NCBI GenBank assembly: GCA_022843625.1
Contig: JALHNH010000008.1
Location: 1-64,000 of the forward strand
DNA from: Bryobacter sp.
Lineage (GTDB): Bacteria > Acidobacteriota > Terriglobia > Bryobacterales > Bryobacteraceae
Reading direction: 5' to 3'
Length of the DNA stretch: 64,000 nt
This document shows, piece by piece, positions 17,010 to 27,093 of the stretch. The notes under the pieces are model-generated. The model saw nothing but the letters and a program-made list of their open reading frames with translations. It ran no database searches and was not told where the DNA came from. The translations under genes and the position numbers were made by a program. Every line of letters begins with the position of its first letter. Position 1 is the first letter of the stretch.

Positions 17010-17911
17010 TTATTTACTGTAGCGAACCCTGAGGCCAGCAGCTCATTCTGAAACGCCGGCTCGTCAAACTTGTTGATCGCCGCCTTCTGCCGGCCGTTCT
17101 CTACAAGCACCAAAAACGGCGCATCTCCAAACGGAAACACCTTCTTCAACTTGTCCGTATCGTTCGACACCTTCGCTTGAAAGCCCGTATCCTTCAAAAA
17201 CTGTCCCGCAAACTGCTTCACCTCCGTCGGGATCGCAAGCACCTGCGTCCCCACAAAGTTCATCTTCGACATCGCCTGTGCCGCATGGAAACAATGCATG
17301 CACTGAGGGTCAAAGAAGTAGATCAACTGCCGTCCGGTCCGCAAATGATGAGTCGAACCATCCACCAGTTGCACACTCTCCGGCGGCACCGCGCCACTCT
17401 GTTTGCTCAGTGCATAACCGTAGTTGCCAACGCCCATCACAACAAGCACACCAAGCAAAATCGCTGGCTTCTTCCAATCCGTATTCCACTTCGCCCACCA
17501 GCCTGCAGCCACTGCAAAAGCAAGCATCAACCCGTCGCCCACAAAGAAACCCGGCCCGATTGCCCGCTTGATCCAGGGGAAGCAACTGCACTCCTCACCC
17601 TGCAACGCCTGGTAGTAGTAACCGATCCAGGCCATGAATGCCACCAGCATCAGCCCGATCAGCCACGCCCCCAGCTTGCGATAGCGAGGCGTCAGAATAA
17701 GAAGCCCAGCAAACACCTCGGCAATGCCAAAACTCACCGCTCCAAACTCACTCAAAAATCCCGGCACCTTCGCCTGAGCCAGCTTCGCTCCCGCCCCAAT
17801 CGGGTCTGACATCTTCCATCCGCCCGCCAACAAAAACAACGCCGCAACCGCGATCGCCGATCCCCAAACGAGCCAATTCTTCCACTGGGCCTGTGGCATA
17901 CTGTGTTCCAT
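17006..17911 (-). CDS. MauE/DoxX-like membrane protein with thioredoxin-like domain
   Basis: 301 residues from ATG 17911, or 297 from ATG 17899. Residues about 12-165 hold four to five membrane segments in a MauE/DoxX pattern, with 'EECSCFP' (Cys 108/110) between segments. After about residue 190 a thioredoxin-like domain has 'IYFFDPQCMHC' (C204-x-x-C207) and ends with 'APFLVLVENG', lacking only the usual cis-Pro sequence detail. Fused quinone-linked membrane and thioredoxin modules usually handle disulfide exchange in the cell envelope. It overlaps argD by 4 nt, an odd partner. The start CATG is shared with the divergent amidohydrolase gene. Confidence 0.75.
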   Translation of the reverse strand: MEHSMPQAQWKNWLVWGSAIAVAALFLLAGGWKMSDPIGAGAKLAQAKVPGFLSEFGAVSFGIAEVFAGLLILTPRYRKLGAWLIGLMLVAFMAWIGYYYQALQGEECSCFPWIKRAIGPGFFVGDGLMLAFAVAAGWWAKWNTDWKKPAILLGVLVVMGVGNYGYALSKQSGAVPPESVQLVDGSTHHLRTGRQLIYFFDPQCMHCFHAAQAMSKMNFVGTQVLAIPTEVKQFAGQFLKDTGFQAKVSNDTDKLKKVFPFGDAPFLVLVENGRQKAAINKFDEPAFQNELLASGFATVNK

Positions 17912-19535
17912 GTTTCTTATTTTAGTCCTGATTGGATTATCCGCCTTCGGTCAAGTGGCAGACCTTGTGATTGAAAACGCAACCATCTACACAGTAGACA
18001 AGACGAAGCCAGCCGCTAACAGTCTCGCCATCAAAGACGGCAAGTTCATCGCCGTCGGCGGAGACATGAAGAAACACATCGGCCCCAACACTCAGCGCAT
18101 CGACGCCAAAGGCGCTGCCGTCATCCCGGGCCTCATCGACGCCCACGTCCACATGCGCAGCCTCGGCGACATGCTTGAAACTTTCGACATGCGCTTCACC
18201 AAAACCCGCGAAGAAGTAGCTCAGATCGTCAAGCGCGCCGCCGACAAGCTACCCGCTGGCGAATGGGTCCGCGGCCGCAATTGGGATCAAACCAACTGGG
18301 GCGGGGAATTCCCCAACGCCGACGACATCAGCAAGGTCGTTAACGACCGTCCCGTCTACCTCACCCGCGTTGATGGCCACGCCGGCTGGGCCAATCGTAA
18401 GGCTCTCGAAATCGCTGGTGTCACCAAAGGAACCCAGGATCCTCCCGGCGGCCAGATCATCCGCGACGCTTCCGGCAACCCCACCGGCGTCCTGATCGAT
18501 CGCGCCCAGGGCCTCGTCACCCGCAAGATCCCGGCACTCACTTACGATCAGGTCAAGCGCCGCTTGAAGCTTGCTGGTGCTGCTGCCGCAAAGCTCGGCC
18601 TCACCGGCGTCCACGATGCCGGCATCGGCGTGCAGGAGCGCGACGCCTACCGCGAACTCATCAAAGAAAACGCCCTCCCCGTCCGCGTCTACGCCATGAT
18701 CGGCGGCACCGGAGAACTCTGGCAGGAATACTCAAAGTCAGGCCCTGAGACCGGCTCTCACCTCACCGTCCGTAGCGTCAAGCTCTACGCCGATGGCGCT
18801 CTCGGCTCCCGCGGTGCCGCCCTCTGGCAACCCTACTCCGACGACAAGTCCATACATGGCCTGATGGTCACAACAAAGGAAACCCTCGAAGACCAGATCA
18901 AAGAAGTAGCTGCCAAAAACTTCCAGGTCTGCACCCACGCCATCGGGGACAAAGCCAACAGCATCGTCCTTAACGCTTTCGCCCAGGTGCTCAAAGGCAA
19001 GAACGATCGCCGCTTCCGCGTCGAACACTCTCAGGTAGTCGCGCTCCCCGACTTCAAGCTCTTCCAGGACTTCAACATCGTTGCTTCCATGCAAGCAACC
19101 CATGCCACCAGTGACATGCGCTGGGCCGAGAAGCGCCTCGGGCCAGACCGCATCGCCGGAGCCTACGCCTGGCGTCGCTACCTGAAAATGGGAATCCCCC
19201 TAGCCAACGGCAGTGACTTCCCCGTCGAAGACCCCAACCCGCTCTACGGCTTCTACGCATCCTTCACGCGTCAGGACCACACCGGCTACCCCGAAGGTGG
19301 CTGGCAGCCAGACCAGAGGCTCACCCGTGAAGAGTCGCTCGAAAGCTTCACCCTCACCCCGGCCTATGCGGCCTTTGAAGAGAAGCAGAAGGGTTCGATC
19401 TCCGCCGGCAAACTCGCCGACTTCCTGATCCTGGAAAAGGACATCATGAAGATCGCACCTAAAGAAGTTCTAACCACCAAGATCACTGCCACCTATGTCG
19501 GCGGCAAGCTGGTCTACTCGGCTTCGAAGAACTGA
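17910..19535 (+). CDS. Exported amidohydrolase (Amidohydro_3, YtcJ-like)
   Basis: 541 residues with a short signal-like start ('[14 protein letters not shown]'). Amidohydrolase metal motifs are present: '[12 protein letters not shown]' near 70-80, '[13 protein letters not shown]', 'RVEHSQVV', and '[10 protein letters not shown]'. The family hydrolyses amides or cyclic amides in nucleobase- or peptide-like substrates; the precise substrate is unknown. A CATACT hexamer ends 7 nt before the ATG, with no Shine-Dalgarno. The 3' end overlaps hemL on the other strand by 22 bp. Confidence 0.87.
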   Translation: MFLILVLIGLSAFGQVADLVIENATIYTVDKTKPAANSLAIKDGKFIAVGGDMKKHIGPNTQRIDAKGAAVIPGLIDAHVHMRSLGDMLETFDMRFTKTREEVAQIVKRAADKLPAGEWVRGRNWDQTNWGGEFPNADDISKVVNDRPVYLTRVDGHAGWANRKALEIAGVTKGTQDPPGGQIIRDASGNPTGVLIDRAQGLVTRKIPALTYDQVKRRLKLAGAAAAKLGLTGVHDAGIGVQERDAYRELIKENALPVRVYAMIGGTGELWQEYSKSGPETGSHLTVRSVKLYADGALGSRGAALWQPYSDDKSIHGLMVTTKETLEDQIKEVAAKNFQVCTHAIGDKANSIVLNAFAQVLKGKNDRRFRVEHSQVVALPDFKLFQDFNIVASMQATHATSDMRWAEKRLGPDRIAGAYAWRRYLKMGIPLANGSDFPVEDPNPLYGFYASFTRQDHTGYPEGGWQPDQRLTREESLESFTLTPAYAAFEEKQKGSISAGKLADFLILEKDIMKIAPKEVLTTKITATYVGGKLVYSASKN

Positions 19536-20779
19536 CGGGCCGCCGCACGCGTCTCATCGATGTCGCTATCGAGGTGGGCCATACCAACAAAGCCCGCCTC
19601 AAACTGCGAAGGCGCAAGGTAGATGCCGCGCTCCAGCATGTGGTTGAAGAACTTGGCAAAACGAGCCGTATCGGCCTTCTTAGCTGACTCATAGTCAAAC
19701 ACCGGTTCGGTCGTAAAGAAGAACGTGAACATCGATCCCACCCGGTTCACCGTCACCCCAGGCAACTCGTCTGAACAAAGCGCCGCTGTGCGAGCTTCAA
19801 GCGTCGTGTAGACCTCAGGATGTTCCTTCAAATAGGTGACCATCGCGAGGCCAGCCGATACCGCGAGCGGATTGCCCGACAGAGTACCAGCCTGATAGAT
19901 CGGGCCCACCGGTGCGACATAGTTCATCACTTCTGCCCCGCCGCCATAAGCGGCAATCGGCAGCCCACCGCCGATGATCTTGCCAAACGCAGTCATGTCC
20001 GGCTTCACACCATAACGAGCCTGGGCGCCACCAAAGGCCACCCGGAAGCCACACATCACCTCATCAAAGATCAGCAATGTGCCGTTGGCCGTGCAAAGCT
20101 TGCGCAAGCCTTCGAGAAAGCCGGGAGCAGGAGGCACGCAACCCATATTGCCCGCCACTGGCTCCACCATCACACTGGCAATCTTGCCGGGATGCTTGGC
20201 AAAGGCTTCTTCCACCGCCGCAAGGTTGTTGAAAGGAACCGAAATCGTAGTAGCCGCAAACGCCGCAGGAACACCCGCGCTGTCGCTCAGCCCGAGCGTT
20301 GCAAGCCCAGAGCCTGCCTTCACCAGCAGCGAGTCTACGTGGCCGTGATAGCAGCCTTCAAACTTGATACAGAGGTCGCGCCCAGTGAAACCGCGAGCCA
20401 CTCGCAGCGCACTCATCGCCGCCTCGGTGCCGCTGTTGACCAACCGCACCATCTCCATCGAAGGCACCGCATCGCGGATGGCCTCGGCAAGAACAATCTC
20501 ACGCTCGGTCGGCGCTCCAAAGCTGGTCCCAATCTCAAGGACGGCATTGATGGCATCGATCACGCACTTCGGCTTATGGCCAAGAATCAGCGGACCCCAG
20601 CTACCGACATAATCGATAAACGAATTATCGTCCTCATCGATCATCCGGCAGCCTTCACCGCGTTTTATGAACAGTGGTCCTCCACCGACACTGCGGAAGG
20701 CTCGGACAGGGGAGTTCACCCCGCCAGGAATTACTTTGCTGGCTCTTGCGAGCAGACTGGTGGATCGAGTTTTATTCAT
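19514..20779 (-). CDS. hemL: Glutamate-1-semialdehyde 2,1-aminomutase
   Basis: 421 residues from the ATG at 20779, which gives the usual N-terminus '[21 protein letters not shown]'; an in-frame ATG at 20809 overlaps the upstream gene. It converts glutamate-1-semialdehyde to 5-aminolevulinate for haem synthesis. Motifs: '[13 protein letters not shown]', '[13 protein letters not shown]', '[11 protein letters not shown]', '[10 protein letters not shown]' and the PLP lysine in '[11 protein letters not shown]'. It begins 4 nt after the stop of the flavoprotein gene and converges with the amidohydrolase (22-bp overlap). Confidence 0.95.
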   Translation of the reverse strand: MNKTRSTSLLARASKVIPGGVNSPVRAFRSVGGGPLFIKRGEGCRMIDEDDNSFIDYVGSWGPLILGHKPKCVIDAINAVLEIGTSFGAPTEREIVLAEAIRDAVPSMEMVRLVNSGTEAAMSALRVARGFTGRDLCIKFEGCYHGHVDSLLVKAGSGLATLGLSDSAGVPAAFAATTISVPFNNLAAVEEAFAKHPGKIASVMVEPVAGNMGCVPPAPGFLEGLRKLCTANGTLLIFDEVMCGFRVAFGGAQARYGVKPDMTAFGKIIGGGLPIAAYGGGAEVMNYVAPVGPIYQAGTLSGNPLAVSAGLAMVTYLKEHPEVYTTLEARTAALCSDELPGVTVNRVGSMFTFFFTTEPVFDYESAKKADTARFAKFFNHMLERGIYLAPSQFEAGFVGMAHLDSDIDETRAAARQFFEAE

Positions 20780-20783
20780 GTAC

Positions 20784-21983
20784 TTATCGGGCTGTAGCGC
20801 GCATGCCAACCGGAGGCTCCGGGATGATGCGCTGGAAGATAAAGTTGACGATCGTCTCGTTCACACTGCCATTCAGGTTGCGGAAGAGACGATTGCGCAG
20901 GCTCAGGTAGTCCTGCGTCCCAGAGAAGATGTCCTGCATCAGCTCATACAGTTTCGGTGAGCGGTGCATGTAGTCGACGATGCAGGAAGGGATGCTCTTG
21001 AAGAAGAAGCGCCCGAGGTAGAGCTTCTGAGCAAAGCTAGCCCCAAACTCAAGGTCGAGCAGAAAGTCGTCCTCGATGCGGCCGCGGTAAACGCCACCTG
21101 CAGTCGCCGGATCAAAGCCTGAGGATGTGATCACACTGCTCGCTATGTCAGCCGATCGGATCGCGTAGTAGATGCCTTCGCCAGTGATCGGATCTACCAG
21201 ACCGGCTGAATCGCCAACAGCCATCCAGCGCTTGCCAGCCATTCGGTTGTTTCTCCAGCTGGACCTTGAAAGCGATGGCAGCATGTGCGCATAAAGCTGA
21301 CCCTGCTTCCAGTTGATACCTTTCTCGTCGAGGTAGCGTTCCAGGCGAAGCCGCAGCTCTTGAGCCGTAGCGCCTCGTCCGCAGATCCCGGCAGAGAGGT
21401 GACCGTTGCGAGGGAAAACCCAGATGTAGCCTTCCAGCCGGTCGAGAAATTGAATGTCGATGTGTTCCTGATTGCTCGGGATGTAGTAGCCAAGAGCGAC
21501 CATCGTGTCTTCGGCCTTCCACTGCGTCCCGAAGTCCCGAAGCGGGTTGCGAGCCCCGGTCGCGACTACCATGTAGTCGGCATCGATTGAGCCAGACTTG
21601 GTCTTGAGTGTCCAGCCTGCTTCACGTTCTTTGATGGCTGTGACTCGCTCCTTTTCGATCTGAGCCCCTGCTTTCTCGGCCCGGTCCAGAAGCATTTGAT
21701 TGAACTCGCGCCTGGAAAAAATCAGAATCGGCTGGTTCAAATTCATCTTCACGCAGTCAGACTTATGGGCCCCAAGATAAGTCTCGGTGACTACCTTCTT
21801 TTGGGTCTGATTTTCGAAAAGGAAAGGGTACTTCTCGTAAGCCTTATAGGTTATGCCGCCGCCGCAGGGCTTCTCCCAGGCGAGCTTTTCGTCAATCAGT
21901 ATCGTCTCAAGACCTGACGCCGCCAGTTTTTCTGCCGCATGTGCTCCGGCAGGTCCGCCCCCGAGAACTGCGACTCGCTTCAC
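20784..21983 (-). CDS. Geranylgeranyl-reductase-like FAD oxidoreductase
   Basis: 399 residues. The N-terminal Rossmann motif '[18 protein letters not shown]' is followed by 'EKPCGGGIT', the geranylgeranyl reductase signature; '[13 protein letters not shown]' and '[24 protein letters not shown]' form the second FAD site. These flavoproteins saturate isoprenoid chains (quinones, lipids, chlorophyll). Placed between a lipoprotein (4-nt overlap) and hemL (4-nt gap), it may serve quinone or haem side-chain modification; the substrate is not determined. Confidence 0.87.
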   Translation of the reverse strand: MKRVAVLGGGPAGAHAAEKLAASGLETILIDEKLAWEKPCGGGITYKAYEKYPFLFENQTQKKVVTETYLGAHKSDCVKMNLNQPILIFSRREFNQMLLDRAEKAGAQIEKERVTAIKEREAGWTLKTKSGSIDADYMVVATGARNPLRDFGTQWKAEDTMVALGYYIPSNQEHIDIQFLDRLEGYIWVFPRNGHLSAGICGRGATAQELRLRLERYLDEKGINWKQGQLYAHMLPSLSRSSWRNNRMAGKRWMAVGDSAGLVDPITGEGIYYAIRSADIASSVITSSGFDPATAGGVYRGRIEDDFLLDLEFGASFAQKLYLGRFFFKSIPSCIVDYMHRSPKLYELMQDIFSGTQDYLSLRNRLFRNLNGSVNETIVNFIFQRIIPEPPVGMRATAR

Positions 21984-22345
21984 TTATTTCCGCCACCCGG
22001 AGCGGCTGGTGGATGGCCGGGAGGCAAGCTTGATCCGCCGCCGCCCATTCCGCCACTACTGGACTTCACCGTCCACTCGTCACCCTTACGTTCCAGTTTG
22101 TAACTCATGTTCAGCATGGCCTCAGCTGAGCCTTTGCCCTTGAATGCAACCTGTGCATCGGCCTTGTCGCCCTGAAACGAAACGCTGGAGATTTCCACTT
22201 CCATCCCAGACATATTCAAGCCGGAAACAGTTGTCAGGCGTTTCATCACCGCCTCTTTAACCGCTTCCTTGTTGTTGATGTCTTTGGCGCAACCCGTTAG
22301 GAATAAAACGCCAGCTAGTACTGTAGAGCAAAATACAAATCGCAC
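21980..22345 (-). CDS. Small lipoprotein
   Basis: About 121 residues from a GTG at 22345; an ATG at 22360 is in frame but the perfect TATAAT lies inside that extension, 6 nt before the GTG. The signal peptide ends in the lipobox 'LFLTGC'. The mature part contains a predicted beta region ('VEISSVSFQGDKADAQVAFKGKG', 'LNMSYKLERKGDEWTVKSS') like DUF4878/nuclear-transport-factor-2 type lipoproteins, then a low-complexity Gly/Pro tail. First gene of a run into the flavoprotein and hemL. Confidence 0.75.
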   Translation of the reverse strand: MRFVFCSTVLAGVLFLTGCAKDINNKEAVKEAVMKRLTTVSGLNMSGMEVEISSVSFQGDKADAQVAFKGKGSAEAMLNMSYKLERKGDEWTVKSSSGGMGGGGSSLPPGHPPAAPGGGNK

Positions 22346-22351
22346 AACAGA

Positions 22352-22357
22352 ATTATA
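22352..22357 (-). promoter_or_regulatory. Consensus -10 (TATAAT) for the lipoprotein-flavoprotein-hemL run
   Basis: A perfect TATAAT ends 6 nt before a GTG that opens a better-formed signal peptide than the upstream ATG. No -35 match was seen. This places transcription at the GTG itself. Confidence 0.55.
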
Positions 22358-22371
22358 CATAGTGAAAGACT

Positions 22372-25300
22372 CTACTCGACCGACACCAGAGGTTTGACGG
22401 AATCGATGAAGCGGTTTTCCACCGCACCAACGCGGATTGTAACGTCAAGATTGTCTCCCCGGAGTCGGTCTCCAGGAACGTAAATGTTGATCTGATAGAG
22501 ACCAACAAATCCAGGAACGAGGCCGCTCCACTCAACAATCATCTCCGCCTGGCTGTAGCGCTTGTCGCCGAAGAAAACCTTCACAGTATCAACAGTTTCA
22601 GCTGGAACTGTTGTTGGCGAGAGAGCCCCAGCAGCCACTCGCGTGCCTTTGGTTGGCCCTAATCCGAGGGCGTAGATGACTAGGCGACGGTCTCTCGTGG
22701 TTGGATTGTCGGGAGTGATGGCCCTCCCTTTATCGTCATAAATGGCAGTCTGCTTTGAGACCGGATCGACAAGAACAGAAGGGGCTGCACGGACAATGCG
22801 GACCGTCTGAGGTAGGCTGGCAATCTTTTTGTTGGTGTCGCGGACAATCAGCGGGAAAGCACCGGGTGTGCGCTCAAAAGGAATTTGCACATTGATCTGG
22901 CCGCTCGAAGTGGAGAACAGGGGAAGCGGTGCGTTGTTGAGAGTGACGCATACACCGTCGAGAATTGTTGGTAATGGTGTGGTATTTGCAACAACCGTGT
23001 TGCCAAGGTTGCGGCCAAAGATCGAAACGATGCCGCCCGCTGGGAGATCTGTCGTGTAGCTGCCAAGCGAAACGGTACCTCCATTGCTGAGGGCCGGGCG
23101 ATCAGCCAATACGGTTGCTTCCAGGCTTACAATGCTGAGCCCGCTGGTGGTGATGACATATGCATTCGCACCGGCGGCATCGACGACCATGGTGCGACCG
23201 TCGATGTTGGTGCGTTGATTCCCAACTACGGCGGCGATTGGACCTTCGAGGGCGGTCAGACGTCGCAAAGCCTGGCCGGTATCGGTGTTGGTAATTTCAA
23301 CGGCGGGCAGGGCTGTCACTATTGCTGTGGCGTTGGCTCGCACTGGCATCGAGAAGCGGGCGAACTGGTTGTTGCCGATAGCGGCAACTGCCGGGATGGT
23401 GGCTGTCGCAACTTGCCCCGGAGCAGTCGTTCCGCTGATCGGGGTTAATGACTGGTTCAGTACGGTCCCATTGACGACATAGTATGATCCGCGAGGACCT
23501 GCCGTGATCGGGCCATAATAGCCCTGCAATTGTGTGCCAGTGAAGATCTGGCGCGACTGGACGATGTCATCGGCGATTGCATCGTAGAGATAGACCACTC
23601 CATTGCCGTTTTGCATGATGACGTATTCTCCGTTAGGAGTCGCGGCCATGGTGCGGGGAGCGGCGAGGTTGTTGGCCCCAAGGATATTCCAATTGGTACG
23701 CGGGATCAGCTGGTTGCCTACCGAGACCCAAAGCGATCCATTGTTCATTATTACCAGCAAGCCGCGCTGGGTGGCTGCGATATGTGAAGGATAGATAAGA
23801 GCGACGTTGGCAAGAACCGGGAGAGGTGGGAACGTGAGCCGGCTGATTACGCGGCCGGTACCCGGGTCGATGACGCTGATGTACTCCGAGCTTGAATTCG
23901 CTACATAAAGCGTGCTGCCGTCACTTGAGAGGGCGAGGGAGCGGGGCAGTTGGCCAACGCTGATTGGGGCGAGCATGGATCGGGTTCGTTCGTCATAAAC
24001 CTCGACCCGGTTGAGTCCCGAATTGGCAATGTAAACCCGGCGGCGATTGGAATCGTAAACCATGTCCACAAGGCCCTCGGATGCCGAAATGCCTTGCTCG
24101 ACAGGGACGATATCACCTTTGGCTTCGGCATCGCGATTGTTCTGAAAGACACGAACCAATGAAGGAATATTGACCGCTTCGGGCGACTGGACAAGGAAGT
24201 TGGTAGGGGCGGTGCTGCCCAGGCTCTGGTTGGTGCTGTTGTAGCCAAAGTTGATCACCGGCCCGTCTGCGGTGATGAGATTCTGTACTGTAGGAGAGGC
24301 GTTGACGACGGCTGGATTGGTAGCGGGGGTTCCAACTTCGCCGACAGGCCGGCCGATTGGGAGGCCGATCGCTCCTCCGATTCCACCACCAGGGACGATC
24401 ACGATTCCGCCACCGGGTGCTCCTCCGCCTGGACCGCCTGCGCCTCCAACGCCGGCTGTACCGGTGACGTTGGTCAGGATTTGAGCAGTTGCAGTGAGGC
24501 GACCAGTGCCTTCGTTGCGAACCATTACCGAAGCCCGGCGCTGAGTGGTTGTGACCCCACACTGGTCATTGGCGAGGAGGAGCGCTGTTCGTTCAGGGGA
24601 AGCCAGGGGGCTACGGCTCAACTGGCCGATTGGGATCGTGACGAATCCGGATTCCGAGATGGCAAAAATATTGGCTCCGTCCGGGGAGATCACCATTTTG
24701 CCCGACAGGTTCTCTGGCATCTGGATCCCCATTCTGATGAGGAGGTTAGCTGAGTCAGAAATCTGAAGTTGCCCGACGTTGGCCCGCGCTGGAGGGTTCT
24801 GGGTGGGTGCGATATTGAATGCTGAGTACAGAGTGCGGCCATCGGGTGAGAAGACGCTGCCACCCTGGTTTTGTTGGACGTTGAAGTTGATGGCAGCGGC
24901 AATCGGATAGGGTGCGTTGGCGAGGTTCTGCTGGCCGAGGACAGCAAGTGTATCGGTCTCAAAAAGGTTGAGACCAGCCATGAACCTGGTGCCGTCAGGA
25001 GCAACAGAAAGGACACTGGAGATGTTATTTACCGTTCGAGAGCGGAGCATGGTCGCCGAAGCGACTTCATAAACGAAGACTGCACGGCTGGTGCCGTTCG
25101 GGATATTGACGCCCAAGATGTAGCGTCCATCGCTCGAGGTAGACAGGAAACTTCGATTGGCCTGGATCAACTGTCCGGTATTGGTCGCCCCCGGTGATGC
25201 CGGGGTTGGGGGGACCAGGGTTAGTGCCGTGAGGCTGCGGGCATCCGTGATTGCAGGGTCATATAGGAGCAGAGTGTTCTGAGAATTGTTGACACCGGTG

Positions 25301-25686
25301 CCGATGGTGGTGATCAGGACCCGGCCATCACCTCCGACGGCAATGCCCTCAGGCCGGGAGGGCAGACTGATGCGGTTGACGACAGCCAATTGTTCAAGGT
25401 CAATCACGTTTACGGTCGCTGAGTTGTGGCAGGCGACATAGAGTGTTCTGCCGTCAGTGCTGATGGCCGCGGATAGTGGCAGAGAGTCGGTGCGGATTGG
25501 TGTGAGGAAGCGGCGCTGCGGGATCGAGTAGACTTCGATTTTGTCTGGGACGCCGACCAGATAGAGGCGTTGCCGGGCACTGTCGAGGACAATGTCGACT
25601 ACCCCGCCGGTAAGCGGAGTGACGGTGCCGAAAGTGGCAGCGAAGGAACCGATTGCTATAGCGAAGAAAATAAGAATGCGGAGCAT
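22372..25686 (-). CDS. Large exported YVTN-type beta-propeller protein with TIGR03437 C-terminus
   Basis: 1104 residues with a signal peptide ('ILIFFAIAIGSFAATF'). Two propeller halves are rich in 'S(P/S)DG(R/S)TLYVA' blades ('AISTDGRTLYVACHNSATVNVID', 'ALSSDGSTLYVANSSSEYISVID') at about 25-360 and 530-860. They are linked by a Gly/Pro-rich segment at about 405-450. The last 230 residues are a TIGR03437 domain ('VSIFGRNLGNTV', 'GQINVQIPFE', 'VIYALGLGPTKG'). Such proteins are abundant in Solibacter-type Acidobacteria and are thought to act at the cell surface; no enzymatic function is known. Confidence 0.85.
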   Translation of the reverse strand: MLRILIFFAIAIGSFAATFGTVTPLTGGVVDIVLDSARQRLYLVGVPDKIEVYSIPQRRFLTPIRTDSLPLSAAISTDGRTLYVACHNSATVNVIDLEQLAVVNRISLPSRPEGIAVGGDGRVLITTIGTGVNNSQNTLLLYDPAITDARSLTALTLVPPTPASPGATNTGQLIQANRSFLSTSSDGRYILGVNIPNGTSRAVFVYEVASATMLRSRTVNNISSVLSVAPDGTRFMAGLNLFETDTLAVLGQQNLANAPYPIAAAINFNVQQNQGGSVFSPDGRTLYSAFNIAPTQNPPARANVGQLQISDSANLLIRMGIQMPENLSGKMVISPDGANIFAISESGFVTIPIGQLSRSPLASPERTALLLANDQCGVTTTQRRASVMVRNEGTGRLTATAQILTNVTGTAGVGGAGGPGGGAPGGGIVIVPGGGIGGAIGLPIGRPVGEVGTPATNPAVVNASPTVQNLITADGPVINFGYNSTNQSLGSTAPTNFLVQSPEAVNIPSLVRVFQNNRDAEAKGDIVPVEQGISASEGLVDMVYDSNRRRVYIANSGLNRVEVYDERTRSMLAPISVGQLPRSLALSSDGSTLYVANSSSEYISVIDPGTGRVISRLTFPPLPVLANVALIYPSHIAATQRGLLVIMNNGSLWVSVGNQLIPRTNWNILGANNLAAPRTMAATPNGEYVIMQNGNGVVYLYDAIADDIVQSRQIFTGTQLQGYYGPITAGPRGSYYVVNGTVLNQSLTPISGTTAPGQVATATIPAVAAIGNNQFARFSMPVRANATAIVTALPAVEITNTDTGQALRRLTALEGPIAAVVGNQRTNIDGRTMVVDAAGANAYVITTSGLSIVSLEATVLADRPALSNGGTVSLGSYTTDLPAGGIVSIFGRNLGNTVVANTTPLPTILDGVCVTLNNAPLPLFSTSSGQINVQIPFERTPGAFPLIVRDTNKKIASLPQTVRIVRAAPSVLVDPVSKQTAIYDDKGRAITPDNPTTRDRRLVIYALGLGPTKGTRVAAGALSPTTVPAETVDTVKVFFGDKRYSQAEMIVEWSGLVPGFVGLYQINIYVPGDRLRGDNLDVTIRVGAVENRFIDSVKPLVSVE

Positions 25687-25692
25687 GAGCTA

Positions 25693-25720
25693 ACCCTATG
25701 AACACTCAAGAGTATCCCAA
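25693..25720 (-). promoter_or_regulatory. Promoter of the propeller protein gene
   Basis: TTGGGA (25720-25715), a 16-nt spacer and TAGGGT (25698-25693), which ends 6 nt before the ATG at 25686. The -35 matches 4/6, the -10 only T, A and final T. The resulting mRNA would be leaderless. Confidence 0.4.
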
Positions 25721-25741
25721 GTTGCGATGAAGTCGTTCTAA

Positions 25742-27022
25742 TCAATTTGCTGCCAGAGTCATAAGACCTCCGGTTGCGGCCAGGAGGGAGATCCTGGCCC
25801 GGTCGAAGGTGTATTGCGTGTCCCAGTAGGTGAGCCATTTTTCCGCTTCCAGAAAACGCGATTCTTCGACTTGCCGGCGGGTCGCCTTGCCATCTTCCAT
25901 TTGGGCAAGATGGATTGCGATCTGATCGCGGGCGAGGTCGAGGTCGAGTTTGGCGAGTTCTCGGTTTTCTTTATGAAGCTGGAGGTCTTCGTATAGTTTT
26001 CGTGTGTCCATCTCAATGCGGTTGCGGGTGTTGGTGACACGAAGGCGAAGCCGGCTGACTTCGTTTTGAGCCTGAACCGCTAGAGCTGCGCTGGCTGGGC
26101 CGGGGACAATCGGGAATTTGAAACTGACACCGAGTTGGGCGTTGCTAGTTTGAAAGCGATTGAAGTATTGATCGAGATTGTTGAAGCGGCTGAATAAGGC
26201 ATACTGCGCGATGAGGTCAACCTGAGGAAGCCGCGCGGAACGGTTGGCCTGGACTTCGAGCGTTTTTGACTGCAGGTCGCTTTGGAGCTTCTTGAGCTCC
26301 CGGCTGTTGTCGAGGGCTTCGCGGATTGCGGCTTCAGAACTGGCGGCAAGGGGAATGTCGAGAGTCGATTCGCTCATTGCCTCGACTCGATCTTCGGATT
26401 CGAAGCCAAGCACGTAGGCCAGATTGTGTTCGGTTTGTTTCAGCTCAACAGTAAGTATGCGCTGACGCTGGCGGGCTTTTTTCAGGTTGATATCGGCGCG
26501 TTGCAACTCAATTGGGAGGATACGGCCTTCGTCCAGACGGGCTTGTACAACTTTGAGAACTTCTTCGAGATTCTGAATTTGTCCAATGACAATTTTGAGG
26601 TTACGGGCTGCACGATCGGCGTCGAGGAAGAGTTTGGCGGTGCGCTCGAGAACCTCATCCCGGCGGAGTTGAGTCATTTGCTGGGCGCCTGTGGCGTCTA
26701 CTTTGGCTTTGGCCAGGAGGTAGCTTTGCGGGCGGTTGACGAGACTCTGTGAAGCCTTGACCTGGAAAAGGGAAGGGGCGCTGCCTTCGATGCTCATAGG
26801 GAAGCCGTAGGTGTAGGCGAGGCCGCTGCCGACAACCAGTTTTGGGGCGAAGGGATCGCGAGCCACCTGAACCGCCTGCTTGGCGTTAGATTCATCAAAA
26901 CGACTTAAGAGTAGATCCGGGGACTGTTCCATGGCTCGTTTGAGTACGCCCTTCAGATCGAGCCGGTGCGTTTCGGCCGCCTGGCAGGAGATTGCAACCA
27001 GCAAGTAAACAAAAAGTTTCAT
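25742..27022 (-). CDS. TolC-family outer membrane efflux protein
   Basis: About 426 residues from the ATG at 27022 (signal peptide 'KLFVYLLVAISCQAAE'); an ATG at 27034 is in frame. The protein is mostly long helices with heptad character in two repeats, as in TolC/OEP channels ('ELQRADINLKKARQRQRILTVELKQTEHNLAYVLG', 'RNRIEMDTRKLYEDLQLHKENRELAKLDLDLARDQIAIH'). It would form the outer membrane duct of an efflux pump or type I secretion system. No membrane-fusion or inner-membrane partner lies within the window. Confidence 0.85.
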   Translation of the reverse strand: MKLFVYLLVAISCQAAETHRLDLKGVLKRAMEQSPDLLLSRFDESNAKQAVQVARDPFAPKLVVGSGLAYTYGFPMSIEGSAPSLFQVKASQSLVNRPQSYLLAKAKVDATGAQQMTQLRRDEVLERTAKLFLDADRAARNLKIVIGQIQNLEEVLKVVQARLDEGRILPIELQRADINLKKARQRQRILTVELKQTEHNLAYVLGFESEDRVEAMSESTLDIPLAASSEAAIREALDNSRELKKLQSDLQSKTLEVQANRSARLPQVDLIAQYALFSRFNNLDQYFNRFQTSNAQLGVSFKFPIVPGPASAALAVQAQNEVSRLRLRVTNTRNRIEMDTRKLYEDLQLHKENRELAKLDLDLARDQIAIHLAQMEDGKATRRQVEESRFLEAEKWLTYWDTQYTFDRARISLLAATGGLMTLAAN

Positions 27023-27093
27023 TTCATAGTCCATGCTAACAATGGCTTCGCAACTGTAATAAACTTGTCACACCCCTTAAGGAGTCTTGAAGA

